64,000 nt of DNA from Helicobacter heilmannii. GTDB taxonomy: Bacteria; Campylobacterota; Campylobacteria; Campylobacterales; Helicobacteraceae. The notes beneath the pieces are model-generated. The model saw nothing but the letters and a program-made list of their open reading frames with translations. It ran no database searches and was not told where the DNA came from. Location: contig NZ_CDMK01000002.1 of the NCBI RefSeq assembly GCF_001283065.1, forward strand, positions 358,118 through 422,117, given 5' to 3'. The translations under genes were made by a program, and so were the position numbers. Shown here in pieces: positions 53,480 to 61,939 of this stretch (position 1 is the first letter of the stretch; each line of letters opens with the position of its first letter).

Positions 53480-54121
53480 CTATGGGTTTAGGATAAAGGT
53501 TTGCCCCCCCCTTAAATCGTTTTGCAACGCCTGCATGCTCTTTTTAAAGATTTTATTTAGGGCTAAATTCAGGGCGTGGTTGTAATTGGCATTGGGCCCG
53601 CTGCGCTCATTGGGGTCGCTATCTAGCGGGTTGGCGCGCAAAATCGGTTGTTGTATCTGCACGCTGACATGGCTTAGACACTTGGGGCTGTCTTTAGCAC
53701 ATAGACGCAAACTAAGATCCGCCCTAGCCTCTAGCATTTGCAATACTCTAGATGGGTCTAGCGAGTTGTTGTGGCTTGCTTTGAGCATTTTGGCGATGGC
53801 TTTTAGGTCCTTGGGGGTGTTTTCGAAATGGATGCTGATTTGGGCTTTTAACTGAGTGTTGTAGCCCTGTGGACTCAAAGAATAGCCCAAATGCTGTAAA
53901 ATCCCCGCGGTGGCCTTTTGTAGGGCTTTTTTAAATTGCGCTTGGTCGTATCTAGGCACAAACTCGGCGTTAAACACCACATCTGGGGGGTTTAAGAATA
54001 GGGGCTTTAGGGCGGGGTTGGGCTTACTTGGGGTGAGTGGGTAGCTCAAATTTAGGCTAAAGGGCGAGAACACGCTATTACAGCCCAAAAAGAACCCTGC
54101 TAAAAATAACCAGCGCCACAT
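53480..54121 (-). CDS. HpaA-family lipoprotein
   Basis: This is a predicted outer-membrane lipoprotein of 213 residues with signal peptide and lipobox LAGFFLGC. The mature part resembles the H. pylori HpaA (neuraminyllactose-binding haemagglutinin) family: NLSYPLTP near the N-terminus, PRYDQAQFKKALQKATAGILQHLGYSLS in the middle and the C-terminal NYNHALNLALNKIFKKSMQALQNDL helix. It is shorter and divergent, so a paralogue rather than HpaA itself. A G8 tract on the coding strand (53504-53511) lies nine codons before the stop; slippage would alter only the extreme C-terminus. Confidence 0.7.
   Translation of the reverse strand: MWRWLFLAGFFLGCNSVFSPFSLNLSYPLTPSKPNPALKPLFLNPPDVVFNAEFVPRYDQAQFKKALQKATAGILQHLGYSLSPQGYNTQLKAQISIHFENTPKDLKAIAKMLKASHNNSLDPSRVLQMLEARADLSLRLCAKDSPKCLSHVSVQIQQPILRANPLDSDPNERSGPNANYNHALNLALNKIFKKSMQALQNDLRGGQTFILNP
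53504..53511. repeat. C8/G8 tract near the 3' end of the HpaA-like gene
   Basis: Eight C on the plus strand encode the RGG of the C-terminal RGGQTFILNP. Length changes would replace the last residues, and could extend the frame toward the downstream gene. Confidence 0.65.
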
Positions 54122-54187
54122 AAAAACCCCTTTGAAAAATGAGGCTATTATAGCCTAAGTCGGGTTAATCGTGGGGGCATTTCAGGC

Positions 54188-55172
54188 TTATTTGCCCACC
54201 TTTTCATTGAGATGTGTGGGGTAGCGCTCCCCGGCAATATGGATTTTTTCTAGCTGTTCGTTGAAGGCTTCTAGCTCGCCCGCCTGCCATTGCACGCTTA
54301 GAGCCCCGACATTTTCGATTAATCTCGTTTCTTTGGTCGTGCCAAATAGCGGGATCACAATGCGTTGCATGTGTAAAATCCACGAAAGGGCGATTTGTGC
54401 GGGCGTGGCGTTTTTATTCTTGGCGGTGGTTTGCAAGAACTCCACTAAGGCGTAATTTTGGGCTAGGTTTTGCTGGCTAAATTTGGGCACGATATTTCTA
54501 AAGTCCTCTTTAGAAAAAGTGGCGTTTTTATCCATTTTGCCCCCAAACAGCCCCTTAGCCAAAGGCGAAAAGGCGACATAAGCAATGTTATTTGCTTCAC
54601 AAAAGCCCAAAATCTCTTTTTCGGGCTCTCTATGCCACAAAGAATATTCGCTTTGCAATGCTGTGAGCGGGCAAATGGCGTGGGCTTTTTGCAGGCTCTC
54701 TAGCCCCGCTTCGCTCATGCCCCATGCTTTGATCTTGCCCTCTTTAATGAGCTCTTGCATGGTGCTTGCGACTTGCTCTATGGGGGTGTTGGTATCCACG
54801 CGGTGCTGGTAGTAAAGGTCTAGGCACTCCACTTTTAGGCGTTTTAAGCTCCCCTCTAGGGCTAATCGTATGCGTTTAGGGCTGGAGTCGGTTTTTAAAG
54901 CCCACCCTTGTGCTTGCTCTTTGTAAATCCCAAATTTGCTGGCTAGGACAACTCTGTTCCTAATGCTTTGAATGGCTTCGCCTAGAAGCTCTTCATTGTA
55001 TTCCCCATAGGCTTTAAGCGGTGTCAAAAAAGTTAATGCCTAGCTCAAAGGCTTTGTGTATGAGTTTAATCATTTCTTTTTTGTCATGCACTTCGCCATA
55101 ACCAAAACTCATGCCCATGCATCCTAAAGCTAATGGGCTGACTTTGAATTGTCCTAAAGCTCTGTATTGCAT
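54188..55172 (-). pseudogene. aldo/keto reductase, frameshifted near the N-terminus
   Basis: The protein can be read in two frames. ATG 55172 starts MQYRALGQFKVSPLALGCMGMS and runs to INFFDTA, then TAA; the rest resumes in another frame at about 55027 with AYGEYNEELLGEAI and continues 270 residues to LNEKVGK. The break falls exactly at the catalytic Asp-Tyr segment (FFDTA/AYG): the sequence GCTTAAAGCC has one extra base and a stop. Downstream catalytic Lys (VVLASKFG) and His (YYQHRVD) are intact. Family enzymes reduce aldehydes and ketones with NADPH. A MerR-type promoter lies directly upstream, so the gene was probably aldehyde- or redox-induced. Confidence 0.85.
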
Positions 55173-55201
55173 TTTTGCTCCTTGTTTGTAAAGGTGCTAG
55201 A

Positions 55202-55232
55202 ATTATAAAACCTGACACTTGGTGTTTGTCAA
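55202..55232 (-). promoter_or_regulatory. MerR-type promoter (19-bp spacer) upstream of the aldo/keto reductase
   Basis: Read on the minus strand: -35 TTGACA (55232-55227), 19-bp spacer, -10 TATAAT (55207-55202). Both boxes are perfect, but the spacer is 19 bp rather than 17, the signature of MerR-activated promoters. The spacer contains ACAC-CAA-GTGT and is bounded by TGACA/TGTCA arms. A MerR gene ends 55 bp upstream. A near copy is at 62818-62848. Confidence 0.8.
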
Positions 55233-55286
55233 GGGAGGTACAATGAAATTGTGCCCCTTACACAAAGATTTTACCCCTATGGTTTG

Positions 55287-55709
55287 TCAAGGGTTCTTGT
55301 TACATGTGCCTGTATAATCGGGGTGTTGGGGGTTTAAAAAGTCCTTTTGTTCGGCGATCATCTGCGTGTAAAGCGTGATTTTGTATGCGATTTTCTGCTT
55401 GGCCTTTTGCAGAGTTTTTAATTGGGCGTGCAGGGCTTGCAGTTGTTGCTCTAAAATTGCCTTGCGTTGTGGGGCACTTTTCATGCCTTGTTGGGCTAGG
55501 GTGATATAGTTTTTAATCGTGGCTAGGGGCATGCCACATGCACGCAAACACTGCACCCACTCCACCCAAGCCATGTCGCTTTTAGAGAAGTAACGCACCC
55601 CGTTTAAATCGCTTTGCACAAAGGGGAATAGCCCCTTATCGCACCAGAAGCGGATTTTACGCGAAGGGATGCCCGTTTGTCTTTCAACTTCGATAATGGT
55701 AAATGCCAT
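55287..55709 (-). CDS. MerR-family transcriptional regulator
   Basis: This is a 140-residue activator with an N-terminal MerR winged helix-turn-helix (FTIIEVERQTGIPSRKIRFWCDKGLFPFVQSDLNGVRYFSKSDM), followed by a long dimerisation helix (about residues 75-125, Gln/Lys-rich). There is no conserved metal-binding cysteine pair in the C-terminus (one Cys in GTCNKNP), which argues for an aldehyde- or thiol-responsive type such as AdhR/NmlR over a metal sensor. It lies upstream of, and in line with, the aldo/keto reductase whose promoter has the MerR architecture; a second such promoter is 7.6 kb away. Confidence 0.88.
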   Translation of the reverse strand: MAFTIIEVERQTGIPSRKIRFWCDKGLFPFVQSDLNGVRYFSKSDMAWVEWVQCLRACGMPLATIKNYITLAQQGMKSAPQRKAILEQQLQALHAQLKTLQKAKQKIAYKITLYTQMIAEQKDFLNPQHPDYTGTCNKNP

Positions 55710-55732
55710 GCATGTGCCTTTCTTGTTGGTGT

Positions 55733-56866
55733 CTAGGGGTGTTTAGCCCTACAATCTTGTAAAAACCGCTCATAGCTCCCCACAGCCCTAATGTCAATGG
55801 CATACTCCCCTTCTTGTATTTTTTCAATCGCCACACAATCAAAGCCCAAATTTTGCATTTTTGCATAAGTGGCAAGTTCGCCTTCTTGCAAGCGTAAAAC
55901 CACCCTTAAGAGCCAATGGGCTAGGGCATCGTTAGGATTGCTCATTAAGGCTTTTGCCCCATCTTGGCAAAGTTTAGCTTGCAAGGCTTCGCCCAATGGG
56001 GTTTTTAGGATAAAGGGGGTGTCTTTGGTGGGGAAAAATGTGGGGCTTAGGCGGTGGATTTGTGCAGGCACAGGTAAATAAACTTCGCCACACTTTCGAG
56101 CCCGCCCGTTGGCATTCCAGTGGTTTAAGCCACTATGCTCGGGCACGGCGTGGGTTTTAGGGCTGTATAGGGGTAAAATCACATAATCTATGCCTGCTAT
56201 TTTAGGTTTTGTTGTGCTTATTTGTGGGAGATTTGGCAAAAGCAAATCTAAAGGGTTGTCTAAAATTTGCACCTTGACGCTGGGGCAATCTTTGGGGACA
56301 TAAAATTTTCGTTGCAACACACTTTTAGAGTAGTTAAAGCTGTATTCGTGTTGCCCGTCTTCAAAGTGTAGGCTTTTAGGGGTGTTTTTAATGCAGTGGA
56401 TTTGCTCAAGGTTGATTTCTTGATAGTCGGTTTCAAACAAGAGCAATTTATGATTGTCCCTAGCGACAATGTGATAAAGGGCGTGTTTGATCCCGTATAA
56501 ATCTTGGGCTAGCTTTATGCGTTCATTACGCAACTTAGCTAGGGTGTGGGCTAGGGTTTTGGGGTCTTTGGTTTCTCTTAAATGTGGGGCGTTTTTATTA
56601 AACTCGGCGATTTTTTCAATCTTAGCGTTTGTGTGGCAAGTAAAGGTTTTAAGCCCCACGCCCAAGTCCCCTATTTTAGCGTCATAAGCGGTGTCCGATC
56701 GGCTCAAATTTTGGGCGTGAAAACATTGGCAAAAGAGATTTTCTACCACGCGGTAGTGCAAAAAAGGAATTTCACTTTCGCTAAAGAGTTTAGATAACCC
56801 GGCAACGACACTTAAACATTGGGCGTAGTTTAAACCTTGCTCTTGGTCTTGTTCAAAGAAACTCAC
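55733..56866 (-). CDS. type II restriction endonuclease (NgoFVII-like C-terminal domain)
   Basis: This is a 377-residue protein partnered with the cytosine methyltransferase directly upstream, overlapping it by four bases. The N-terminal half has SDTAYDAKIGDLGVGLKTF, which could be a PD-(D/E)xK-type core (Asp...Lys). The C-terminal half (about residues 240-370) matches the DNA-binding domain of NgoFVII/BfiI-like restriction enzymes: HSGLNHWNANGRARKCGEVYLPVP, FILKTPLGEALQAKLCQDGAKALMSNPN, then LVLRLQEGELATYAKM. The recognition sequence cannot be read from this. The paired methyltransferase supports a restriction role. Confidence 0.82.
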   Translation of the reverse strand: MSFFEQDQEQGLNYAQCLSVVAGLSKLFSESEIPFLHYRVVENLFCQCFHAQNLSRSDTAYDAKIGDLGVGLKTFTCHTNAKIEKIAEFNKNAPHLRETKDPKTLAHTLAKLRNERIKLAQDLYGIKHALYHIVARDNHKLLLFETDYQEINLEQIHCIKNTPKSLHFEDGQHEYSFNYSKSVLQRKFYVPKDCPSVKVQILDNPLDLLLPNLPQISTTKPKIAGIDYVILPLYSPKTHAVPEHSGLNHWNANGRARKCGEVYLPVPAQIHRLSPTFFPTKDTPFILKTPLGEALQAKLCQDGAKALMSNPNDALAHWLLRVVLRLQEGELATYAKMQNLGFDCVAIEKIQEGEYAIDIRAVGSYERFLQDCRAKHP

Positions 56867-57807
56867 TCCAAAACCCTTACAATCTCTTTAGCGATTTTCT
56901 GCACTAAGGGCAAGGTGATCGAATTGCCCGCTTGCATGTAGAGTTTGGAGCTAGCCAAATTGGGGAGCTTAAAACTCTTGGGGTAGCCTTGAAAGTTAAA
57001 GCACTCTCTAGGGGTTAATTTGCGGATACCAAAAGCGTCTTTAATGATAGGCACATTATGCCCGCCCGTACCCATGTTTGCTGTGAGTGTGGGGCAGAGA
57101 TTGGATTTATTCTCCCGCACATATACACGGCGGATCTGATAAAGCGTGTCGCTTTTGAGCACTTCTTTAGCCAGCCACGCATAATAAGGGCTTTTTTCTG
57201 TGTAGTAAAAGATAGGATCTTGTTGCCCACTTTCTAGGCAGGCGTGGATATTTTTAGTGAGCTTGATGGGGGTGGGGAAGCTAAATTTGGCATGGTTTGG
57301 CACTTGCTTTATGTCAAACGCCACAATAAAAAGCCGCTCGCGATTTTGAGCAACATTGGCGTGTGTGGCGGAGTTTAAAATAGCGGTGTAGGGGGCATAG
57401 CCCAAATCTTGCAAGGTTTTAAGGATAATGCTAAAGGTTTGCCCCTTGTCGTGGGTCTTTAGATTTTTCACATTTTCTAGAAAAAGCACTTTAGGGTGGT
57501 GTCTGTGGGCGATCTTGGCGATCTCAAAAAAGAGAGTCCCCCTAGTGTCGGCAAAGCCCTTTTGGTGCCCGGCAATGCTAAAAGCTTGGCATGGAAAGCC
57601 CCCACATAGAATGTCAAAATTTAGGGGGATTTGTGCTTGGATCTCTTGGGTGGTGATGTCGCCAAATAGGGGGGTTTTGGGGAAATTGAGTTTATAGGTC
57701 GCCTGTGCAGCTGGGTTGTTTTCACTGGCAAAGACACAAGAAGCCCATTTCAAAAAAGCGGCGTGAAAGCCCCCCACGCCCGCAAAAAGATCGATAAAGG
57801 TAAGCAA
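56863..57807 (-). CDS. DNA (cytosine-5) methyltransferase, type II R-M
   Basis: This 314-residue C5-cytosine methyltransferase has the standard motif order: motif I TFIDLFAGVGGFHAAF, motif IV with the catalytic Cys in GGFPCQAFSIAGHQKG, motif VI FLENVKNL, motif VIII NRERLFIVAF, then the target-recognition region and motifs IX-X (LTPRECFNFQGYP, MQAGNSITLPLVQKIAKEI). It protects host DNA from the adjacent endonuclease. The small target-recognition region suggests a short recognition site. Confidence 0.95.
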   Translation of the reverse strand: MLTFIDLFAGVGGFHAAFLKWASCVFASENNPAAQATYKLNFPKTPLFGDITTQEIQAQIPLNFDILCGGFPCQAFSIAGHQKGFADTRGTLFFEIAKIAHRHHPKVLFLENVKNLKTHDKGQTFSIILKTLQDLGYAPYTAILNSATHANVAQNRERLFIVAFDIKQVPNHAKFSFPTPIKLTKNIHACLESGQQDPIFYYTEKSPYYAWLAKEVLKSDTLYQIRRVYVRENKSNLCPTLTANMGTGGHNVPIIKDAFGIRKLTPRECFNFQGYPKSFKLPNLASSKLYMQAGNSITLPLVQKIAKEIVRVLE

Positions 57808-57945
57808 GAAAACCCCAAATATGTTAAATCAAACAGGCATTTTAGCACAATGGGGGGCTAAAGGGCTTTAATCCCCTAGACCCACACAATGTGCCACTCT
57901 TGATCCATGTGCTGCCTTTTTTAAATAGATTATGTTTTTAGAAAA

Positions 57946-58557
57946 TTAAGGCTCAATCCCTATTAACACCAAGGGCACGGCTGGGGTGTTGCGTCCTTGT
58001 CGATACAGGTTATAGACCTCACTTTCATAATAGGCGATCCCGCTTGACATTTGCGCGCACATCGCTTTAGTGGGGATGATCTCAACACCTACATCAATAG
58101 CATTAGCGACATAAAAAGCCATGTGCTTGACAAAGAGATCGTAAGCGACAAAAGCGTATTTGCCAAACTGCACTTCTATGGCAATGCGGGATTTTAAAAA
58201 GTCGGTTTGGTTGTAAGATAAATAAGCCGTTTGCCCCTGTGCCTCTATGGCTTGCTTTTGCATTTCAGGGTTTAGATACATGGTTTCAAAGGCTAGAGAT
58301 TGGTGGGGCGTGAGGTAATAGGTTTGCCTATTTTCTAGCCAACCCAAAGCATTTAAAGAAACCTTAAAAGCCTTGTTGATTTCTACGGGAGAAAATAAGC
58401 AATTGCCTTGTCTGCCTTTTTCTTGTGAGATTTTTGTTTGGCACACATAAGCATTGATATTAAGGATAACGCTCTGTATCTCTTGCCACAAATTAGGGTG
58501 ATGGACTTGTAAAAACTCCCAGCCATTTAAATGGGAGTGCAAATAGGCAATTTTCAA
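57946..58557 (-). CDS. BglII/BstYI-family type II restriction endonuclease
   Basis: This 203-residue enzyme belongs to the BglII/BstYI family. The active site is visible: D-x8-E-x-Q in TDFLKSRIAIEVQFGKYAF (Asp, Glu and Gln as in BglII). The overall pattern (KIAYLHSHLNGWEFLQVHHP, GIAYYESEVYNLYRQGR, PAVPLVLIGIEP) is as I remember BstYI, which cuts R^GATCY; that specificity is a reasonable prediction for this protein. The frame is open to 58578; TTG 58557, overlapping the methyltransferase stop, gives the expected N-terminus LKIAYLHSH. It is co-transcribed with its methyltransferase. Confidence 0.9.
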   Translation of the reverse strand: MKIAYLHSHLNGWEFLQVHHPNLWQEIQSVILNINAYVCQTKISQEKGRQGNCLFSPVEINKAFKVSLNALGWLENRQTYYLTPHQSLAFETMYLNPEMQKQAIEAQGQTAYLSYNQTDFLKSRIAIEVQFGKYAFVAYDLFVKHMAFYVANAIDVGVEIIPTKAMCAQMSSGIAYYESEVYNLYRQGRNTPAVPLVLIGIEP

Positions 58558-59441
58558 TACACCCCCAATCCACGCCACTCCTCTGGTATGCGTGCCACGC
58601 TGTCGTTCTTGGGGGTGTAAATTTCTTGACCCATTTCACGCCATTTAAGCGTTCCCTTAAAAAAATCCAACACCCTCTCTCTAGCGATTTGGCAATACAG
58701 CTCTTCTTTTTCTACACAGAGGGCTTTTCTACTATTTTTAAGCGCACTGATTAAAGTTGTGCCCACACCTCCAAAGGGATCTAAAACCCGCTCCCCTGGA
58801 TTGCTTAAAGCTAAAACGAGGCGATCGACCAATTCTATGGGGAATTGGCAAGGGTGGGCGGTTTTTTCTACATGGTTACTCTTGACATTGACAATGTCCC
58901 AAATTTGGCACTCCCAATCTTTAGCCACAATCTCCCACACATCTGCCGGATTCTTGCCCCTTGGGTTGCCTGAGAGTTGTCCTTTTTTAGCTCCCTTAAA
59001 GTGGCGTTTTCCGGGGTATTTGGCGGGGACACGCACGCTGTCTAAATTAAAAGTGTAGGTATCGCTCTTGCTAAACCACAAAATGCTTTCATAGCGGCCA
59101 CTAAACCTCAGTTTAGAGTGCAAGCCATGCCCAAATTTCCAAATGATGCGGTTTCTCAATTTAAAGCCCAAATCTTTAAATAAGGGATAAAAATAAATGT
59201 CTAAGGGATAGATTTCTTTATCTTTGACAAAATTACCCACTTGCCACGCCACACTCCCGCTCTCTTTAAGCACCCTTTTTAGCTCTTTTAATACGGGTTC
59301 AAACTCTCTTAAATAGGCGTTTAAACTCTTAGTCTTTTCATAGTCCTTACCCACATTGTAAGGTGGTGAAGTGATGATGAGATCAAAGCTAGAGTCTTCT
59401 ACTTGTGCCAAAATATCCAAGATAGAGCCGTTGAGAATCAC
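58554..59441 (-). CDS. DNA methyltransferase (beta class, N4-cytosine or N6-adenine) partner of the BstYI-like enzyme
   Basis: This is a beta-class amino-methyltransferase: catalytic motif IV TSPPYNVGKDYE precedes the AdoMet motif I LDPFGGVGTTLISALKNSR. The SPPY form is usual for N4-cytosine enzymes, which fits protection of GATC-containing sites against the adjacent BstYI-like enzyme. The central target-recognition region includes LRFSGRYESILWFSKSDTYTFNLDSVRVP. The frame opens at TTG 59477, but GTG 59441 has AAGGA five bases ahead and begins MILNGSILDIL, so I prefer it (295 residues). Confidence 0.88.
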   Translation of the reverse strand: MILNGSILDILAQVEDSSFDLIITSPPYNVGKDYEKTKSLNAYLREFEPVLKELKRVLKESGSVAWQVGNFVKDKEIYPLDIYFYPLFKDLGFKLRNRIIWKFGHGLHSKLRFSGRYESILWFSKSDTYTFNLDSVRVPAKYPGKRHFKGAKKGQLSGNPRGKNPADVWEIVAKDWECQIWDIVNVKSNHVEKTAHPCQFPIELVDRLVLALSNPGERVLDPFGGVGTTLISALKNSRKALCVEKEELYCQIARERVLDFFKGTLKWREMGQEIYTPKNDSVARIPEEWRGLGVY

Positions 59442-59650
59442 TTTTATCCTTATAGCCGGTGTGGTGCCATTAGACAATAATACACATAGACACCATCATT
59501 AAGCTTAATAAGTTAGCTTTATTGTGGTGGTTCTAGGGTAGAACAAAACACTCCAATATTAATATTAATGAAACAATAGCATAATGGGTACTCCATATCC
59601 ATGTGTTGTCTTTTTGGCATGGTAACTTAAGGGTGCTTGTCTTTTGGGGC
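59442..59650. other. AT-rich intergenic region upstream of the second R-M system
   Basis: It holds no gene. A perfect 12-bp palindrome AATATTAATATT lies at 59555-59566 about 115 bp upstream of the methyltransferase start, and an AT-rich stretch around 59490-59520 could supply promoters. The palindrome is low complexity, so a binding-site role is only possible. Confidence 0.35.
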
Positions 59651-60868
59651 TTATTCTTTATGTTCTGGGATAGCCGTATCTATGGCTTTTAGGGCGTTTA
59701 GAGCTTTAGGGTAACCAATAACAGGGATTAGGGCTGTAACGACACTAATGAGCTTGTGGCGGTTATTTCCCATGTTGATATTGCCCTGTACATGGGCTTT
59801 TAGCTGGCTATCAGCTCCGCCTAAAGAGAGCAAATAGACAAAGGTCAGCAACTCTCTAAAGTGTAAATCTAGCCCTTTGCGTGTGTAGTAGTCGCCAAAG
59901 CAGTTCGCAGATAAAAATTGATAAATATGCGCCTCATCTTTAGGAGCGTTAGCGTTCATGTGGTCTATCACTTGCCCGAAAATCTCTTTTTGGATCGCCA
60001 AACCCCTTTGCGCCCTCTGTGTATGTAAAAGCCCTTTTTGTGAATCTAGGTGAATCCCTCTAGTTTGGAAAACATGGTTTGTGGTTTCTAAGAAGTCTTG
60101 CACCCGTGCAAAGCCCACATAGGGAATCGCTTGGTATAAAATTTCTTGAACGGCCACTGGGCTGACTTGATGCTCTAGCGCACTCTCTAGCATGTCCGCA
60201 TAAGCGGGCACAGAGCCTAGAGCCACTAAGGATGCTAATAAAATTTGGCTGTATTCGGGCACGCCCAAGCCCGAAGTCTTAAAAGCCTCTTGCATGGCAA
60301 AATGGTTGAAGGTGTGATACATGTGCGAGTCGCTCTTCAAAGGGCTATTTGCAAAGGGATTAAAGGCACTCTTGGCAGGCTTTAGGGAGTTTGTTGCCTT
60401 GTTGTACTCTGTGTCGCTGACTTTTTCTAGCCACTTGACATTTTCTCCGTTTTTATCCCCCGTTAGGGCTAAATGCGCCCCGCTTGTATGTGTCCCCGCT
60501 CCATGCCAGTGCTTGACTCCCGGCGGACAAGAGATCACATCGCCTTTGTGCGCCACGCTCACTTTTCCATCGGCTGTGCCCGTGTAAATTGTGCCCTCTG
60601 TAACTAACAAGGTTTGCCCTGCAGGGTGGGTGTGCCATGCACTTCTAGCTTTGGGACTAAAATGCACGATCCCCCCGCCAAAATTGCGCCATTGATTAGG
60701 TCCAAACAAGATTTGGATACGCACATTTCCGCTGAATTTGTCGCTTGTGCCTTGAAATTCTTGAAACTCCGCTTGTCTATGCACTTCTTGCATGCTCTGT
60801 CCTTTGTGCTGCGTGTGTGCCCCGAGTAGGGCAAGAGAGAAAAATAAATAAGCCAAAGCCTTGCGCAT
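59651..60868 (-). CDS. cupin-carboxymuconolactone decarboxylase fusion protein, probably exported
   Basis: This 405-residue protein has a signal peptide (MRKALAYLFFSLALLGAHT), a cupin domain (HFSPKARSAWHTHPAGQTLLVTEG and GDVISCPPGVKHWHGA, giving the metal-binding His/Glu set) and two carboxymuconolactone decarboxylase-like repeats (about residues 185-275 and 290-395, with HFRELLTFVYLLSLGGADSQLKAHVQGNINMGN). Such proteins act in redox or detoxification chemistry in ways not well defined. The ATG at 60868 follows GAGG; a second ATG at 60793 (MQEVHRQAEF) has an even better AAAGGA, so secreted and cytosolic forms are both possible. The start region overlaps the acetyltransferase gene by 92 bp. 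Confidence 0.82.
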   Translation of the reverse strand: MRKALAYLFFSLALLGAHTQHKGQSMQEVHRQAEFQEFQGTSDKFSGNVRIQILFGPNQWRNFGGGIVHFSPKARSAWHTHPAGQTLLVTEGTIYTGTADGKVSVAHKGDVISCPPGVKHWHGAGTHTSGAHLALTGDKNGENVKWLEKVSDTEYNKATNSLKPAKSAFNPFANSPLKSDSHMYHTFNHFAMQEAFKTSGLGVPEYSQILLASLVALGSVPAYADMLESALEHQVSPVAVQEILYQAIPYVGFARVQDFLETTNHVFQTRGIHLDSQKGLLHTQRAQRGLAIQKEIFGQVIDHMNANAPKDEAHIYQFLSANCFGDYYTRKGLDLHFRELLTFVYLLSLGGADSQLKAHVQGNINMGNNRHKLISVVTALIPVIGYPKALNALKAIDTAIPEHKE

Positions 60869-61433
60869 GCTGCACCTCTATGCGCTTAAGCACTCTAGCT
60901 GGATTGCCCCCTACAATGACATTAGGTGGGACATCTTTGGTAACAACCGCCCCCGCCCCCACGATGGAATTTTCCCCGATGGTAACCCCGGGGCAAATCG
61001 TGGCGTTGATGCCGATCCACACCCGATCTTGAATCACAATGGGCTTACAAAAAGTCGTGCGTCTGTTGTAGGGATTGGAGTCGTGGTTAATCGTGGTTAA
61101 ACACACCTTGGGAGCGATGAAAACATGATCGCCGATGTCAATCCCTCCCCGATCCATAAAACTACAAGCAGAGTTCATAAAAAAGTGCTTACCAAAGTTG
61201 ATATTGCGCCCAAAATCCACATAAAAGGGCGGTAAAATCGTGTTTGTGGCATCAAAGGGTTTGCCCGTCAGCTCTCCCATCAAGGCGCGTATCTCTTCAG
61301 GGCTTAATTCTTGTGTGTTGAGCTTGTGTATGAGTTTTTGGGCGTTGGTGATCACGCCATAAAGCTTAGGAAATTCGGGATCATCCATACTCACCATCTC
61401 CCCTCTTAAATCCCGCTCAAAAATATCTCTCAC
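60777..61433 (-). CDS. maltose/galactoside O-acetyltransferase-like protein
   Basis: This is a left-handed beta-helix acetyltransferase of the Maa/LacA/NodL family: an N-terminal Maa domain (residues 1-60, TNAQKLIHKLNTQELSPEEIRALMGELTGKPF), then hexapeptide repeats with ILPPFYVDFGRNINFG, FMNSACSFMD, the catalytic His in TTINHDSN and ICPGVTIGENSIVGAGAVVTKDVPPNVIVGGNPARVLKRI. The expected end is near residue 185. Here the frame runs 33 residues further (QHAQGFGLFIFLSCPT...) through the signal-peptide region of the downstream cupin gene, so the natural stop seems to have been lost. It overlaps the flavoprotein gene by four bases. Confidence 0.85.
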   Translation of the reverse strand: MRDIFERDLRGEMVSMDDPEFPKLYGVITNAQKLIHKLNTQELSPEEIRALMGELTGKPFDATNTILPPFYVDFGRNINFGKHFFMNSACSFMDRGGIDIGDHVFIAPKVCLTTINHDSNPYNRRTTFCKPIVIQDRVWIGINATICPGVTIGENSIVGAGAVVTKDVPPNVIVGGNPARVLKRIEVQHAQGFGLFIFLSCPTRGTHAAQRTEHARSA

Positions 61434-61939
61434 GCCAGCCCCTTAACCCACTCTTGATAGCCTCTAGCTTGGGCTTGTAGGGCGGTGTCGCTCAAGTTGC
61501 CGGTGTCGTAGGTTAAAAATGGTGCTGCATACTTGGTGCCGATGAAGTGGCTGATGGCTCTAAAGGGGGTTAAGACACTTTCTAAACTAAATTTGCCTTG
61601 AAAATCCCCCTCACGCGCGCCCAAACTAATGGCTAGACCCAAACCCTTGCCCTCTAGTGCTTTGCCCTTAGAACCATAGGCAAAACCATAGGTCAGTACA
61701 TCGTCAAAGTATTGCTTAAGCAGGGCAGGGCAGGAGTACCAAAACATGGGAAATTGCAAAACAATGTGCTTAGCCTTGACTAATTTATCCTGTTCACTTG
61801 CCACATTGATTTTAAAATCGGGGTAGAGGGCGTATAGATCGCTCACCTCCACGCCTGTAGAGCTTAAGGCTTCCCTTAAAGCTTTATTCACTCTTGAGTG
61901 TGCTAAGTTCGGGTGGGCTAAAACAACTAAAACAGACAT
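61430..61939 (-). CDS. NAD(P)H:quinone oxidoreductase-like flavoprotein (KefF/NQO family)
   Basis: This 169-residue flavodoxin-fold oxidoreductase begins MSVLVVLAHPNLAHSRVNKALREAL and has the conserved FPMFWYSCPALLKQYFDDVLTYGFAYG segment that contacts flavin and quinone. Family members reduce quinones and electrophiles by two electrons. The frame is open upstream to 62155 through a pseudogene, but ATG 61939 has AAGGAT ahead and matches the family. It overlaps the acetyltransferase gene by four bases and is likely transcribed from the MerR-type promoter at 62818-62848. Confidence 0.88.
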   Translation of the reverse strand: MSVLVVLAHPNLAHSRVNKALREALSSTGVEVSDLYALYPDFKINVASEQDKLVKAKHIVLQFPMFWYSCPALLKQYFDDVLTYGFAYGSKGKALEGKGLGLAISLGAREGDFQGKFSLESVLTPFRAISHFIGTKYAAPFLTYDTGNLSDTALQAQARGYQEWVKGLA

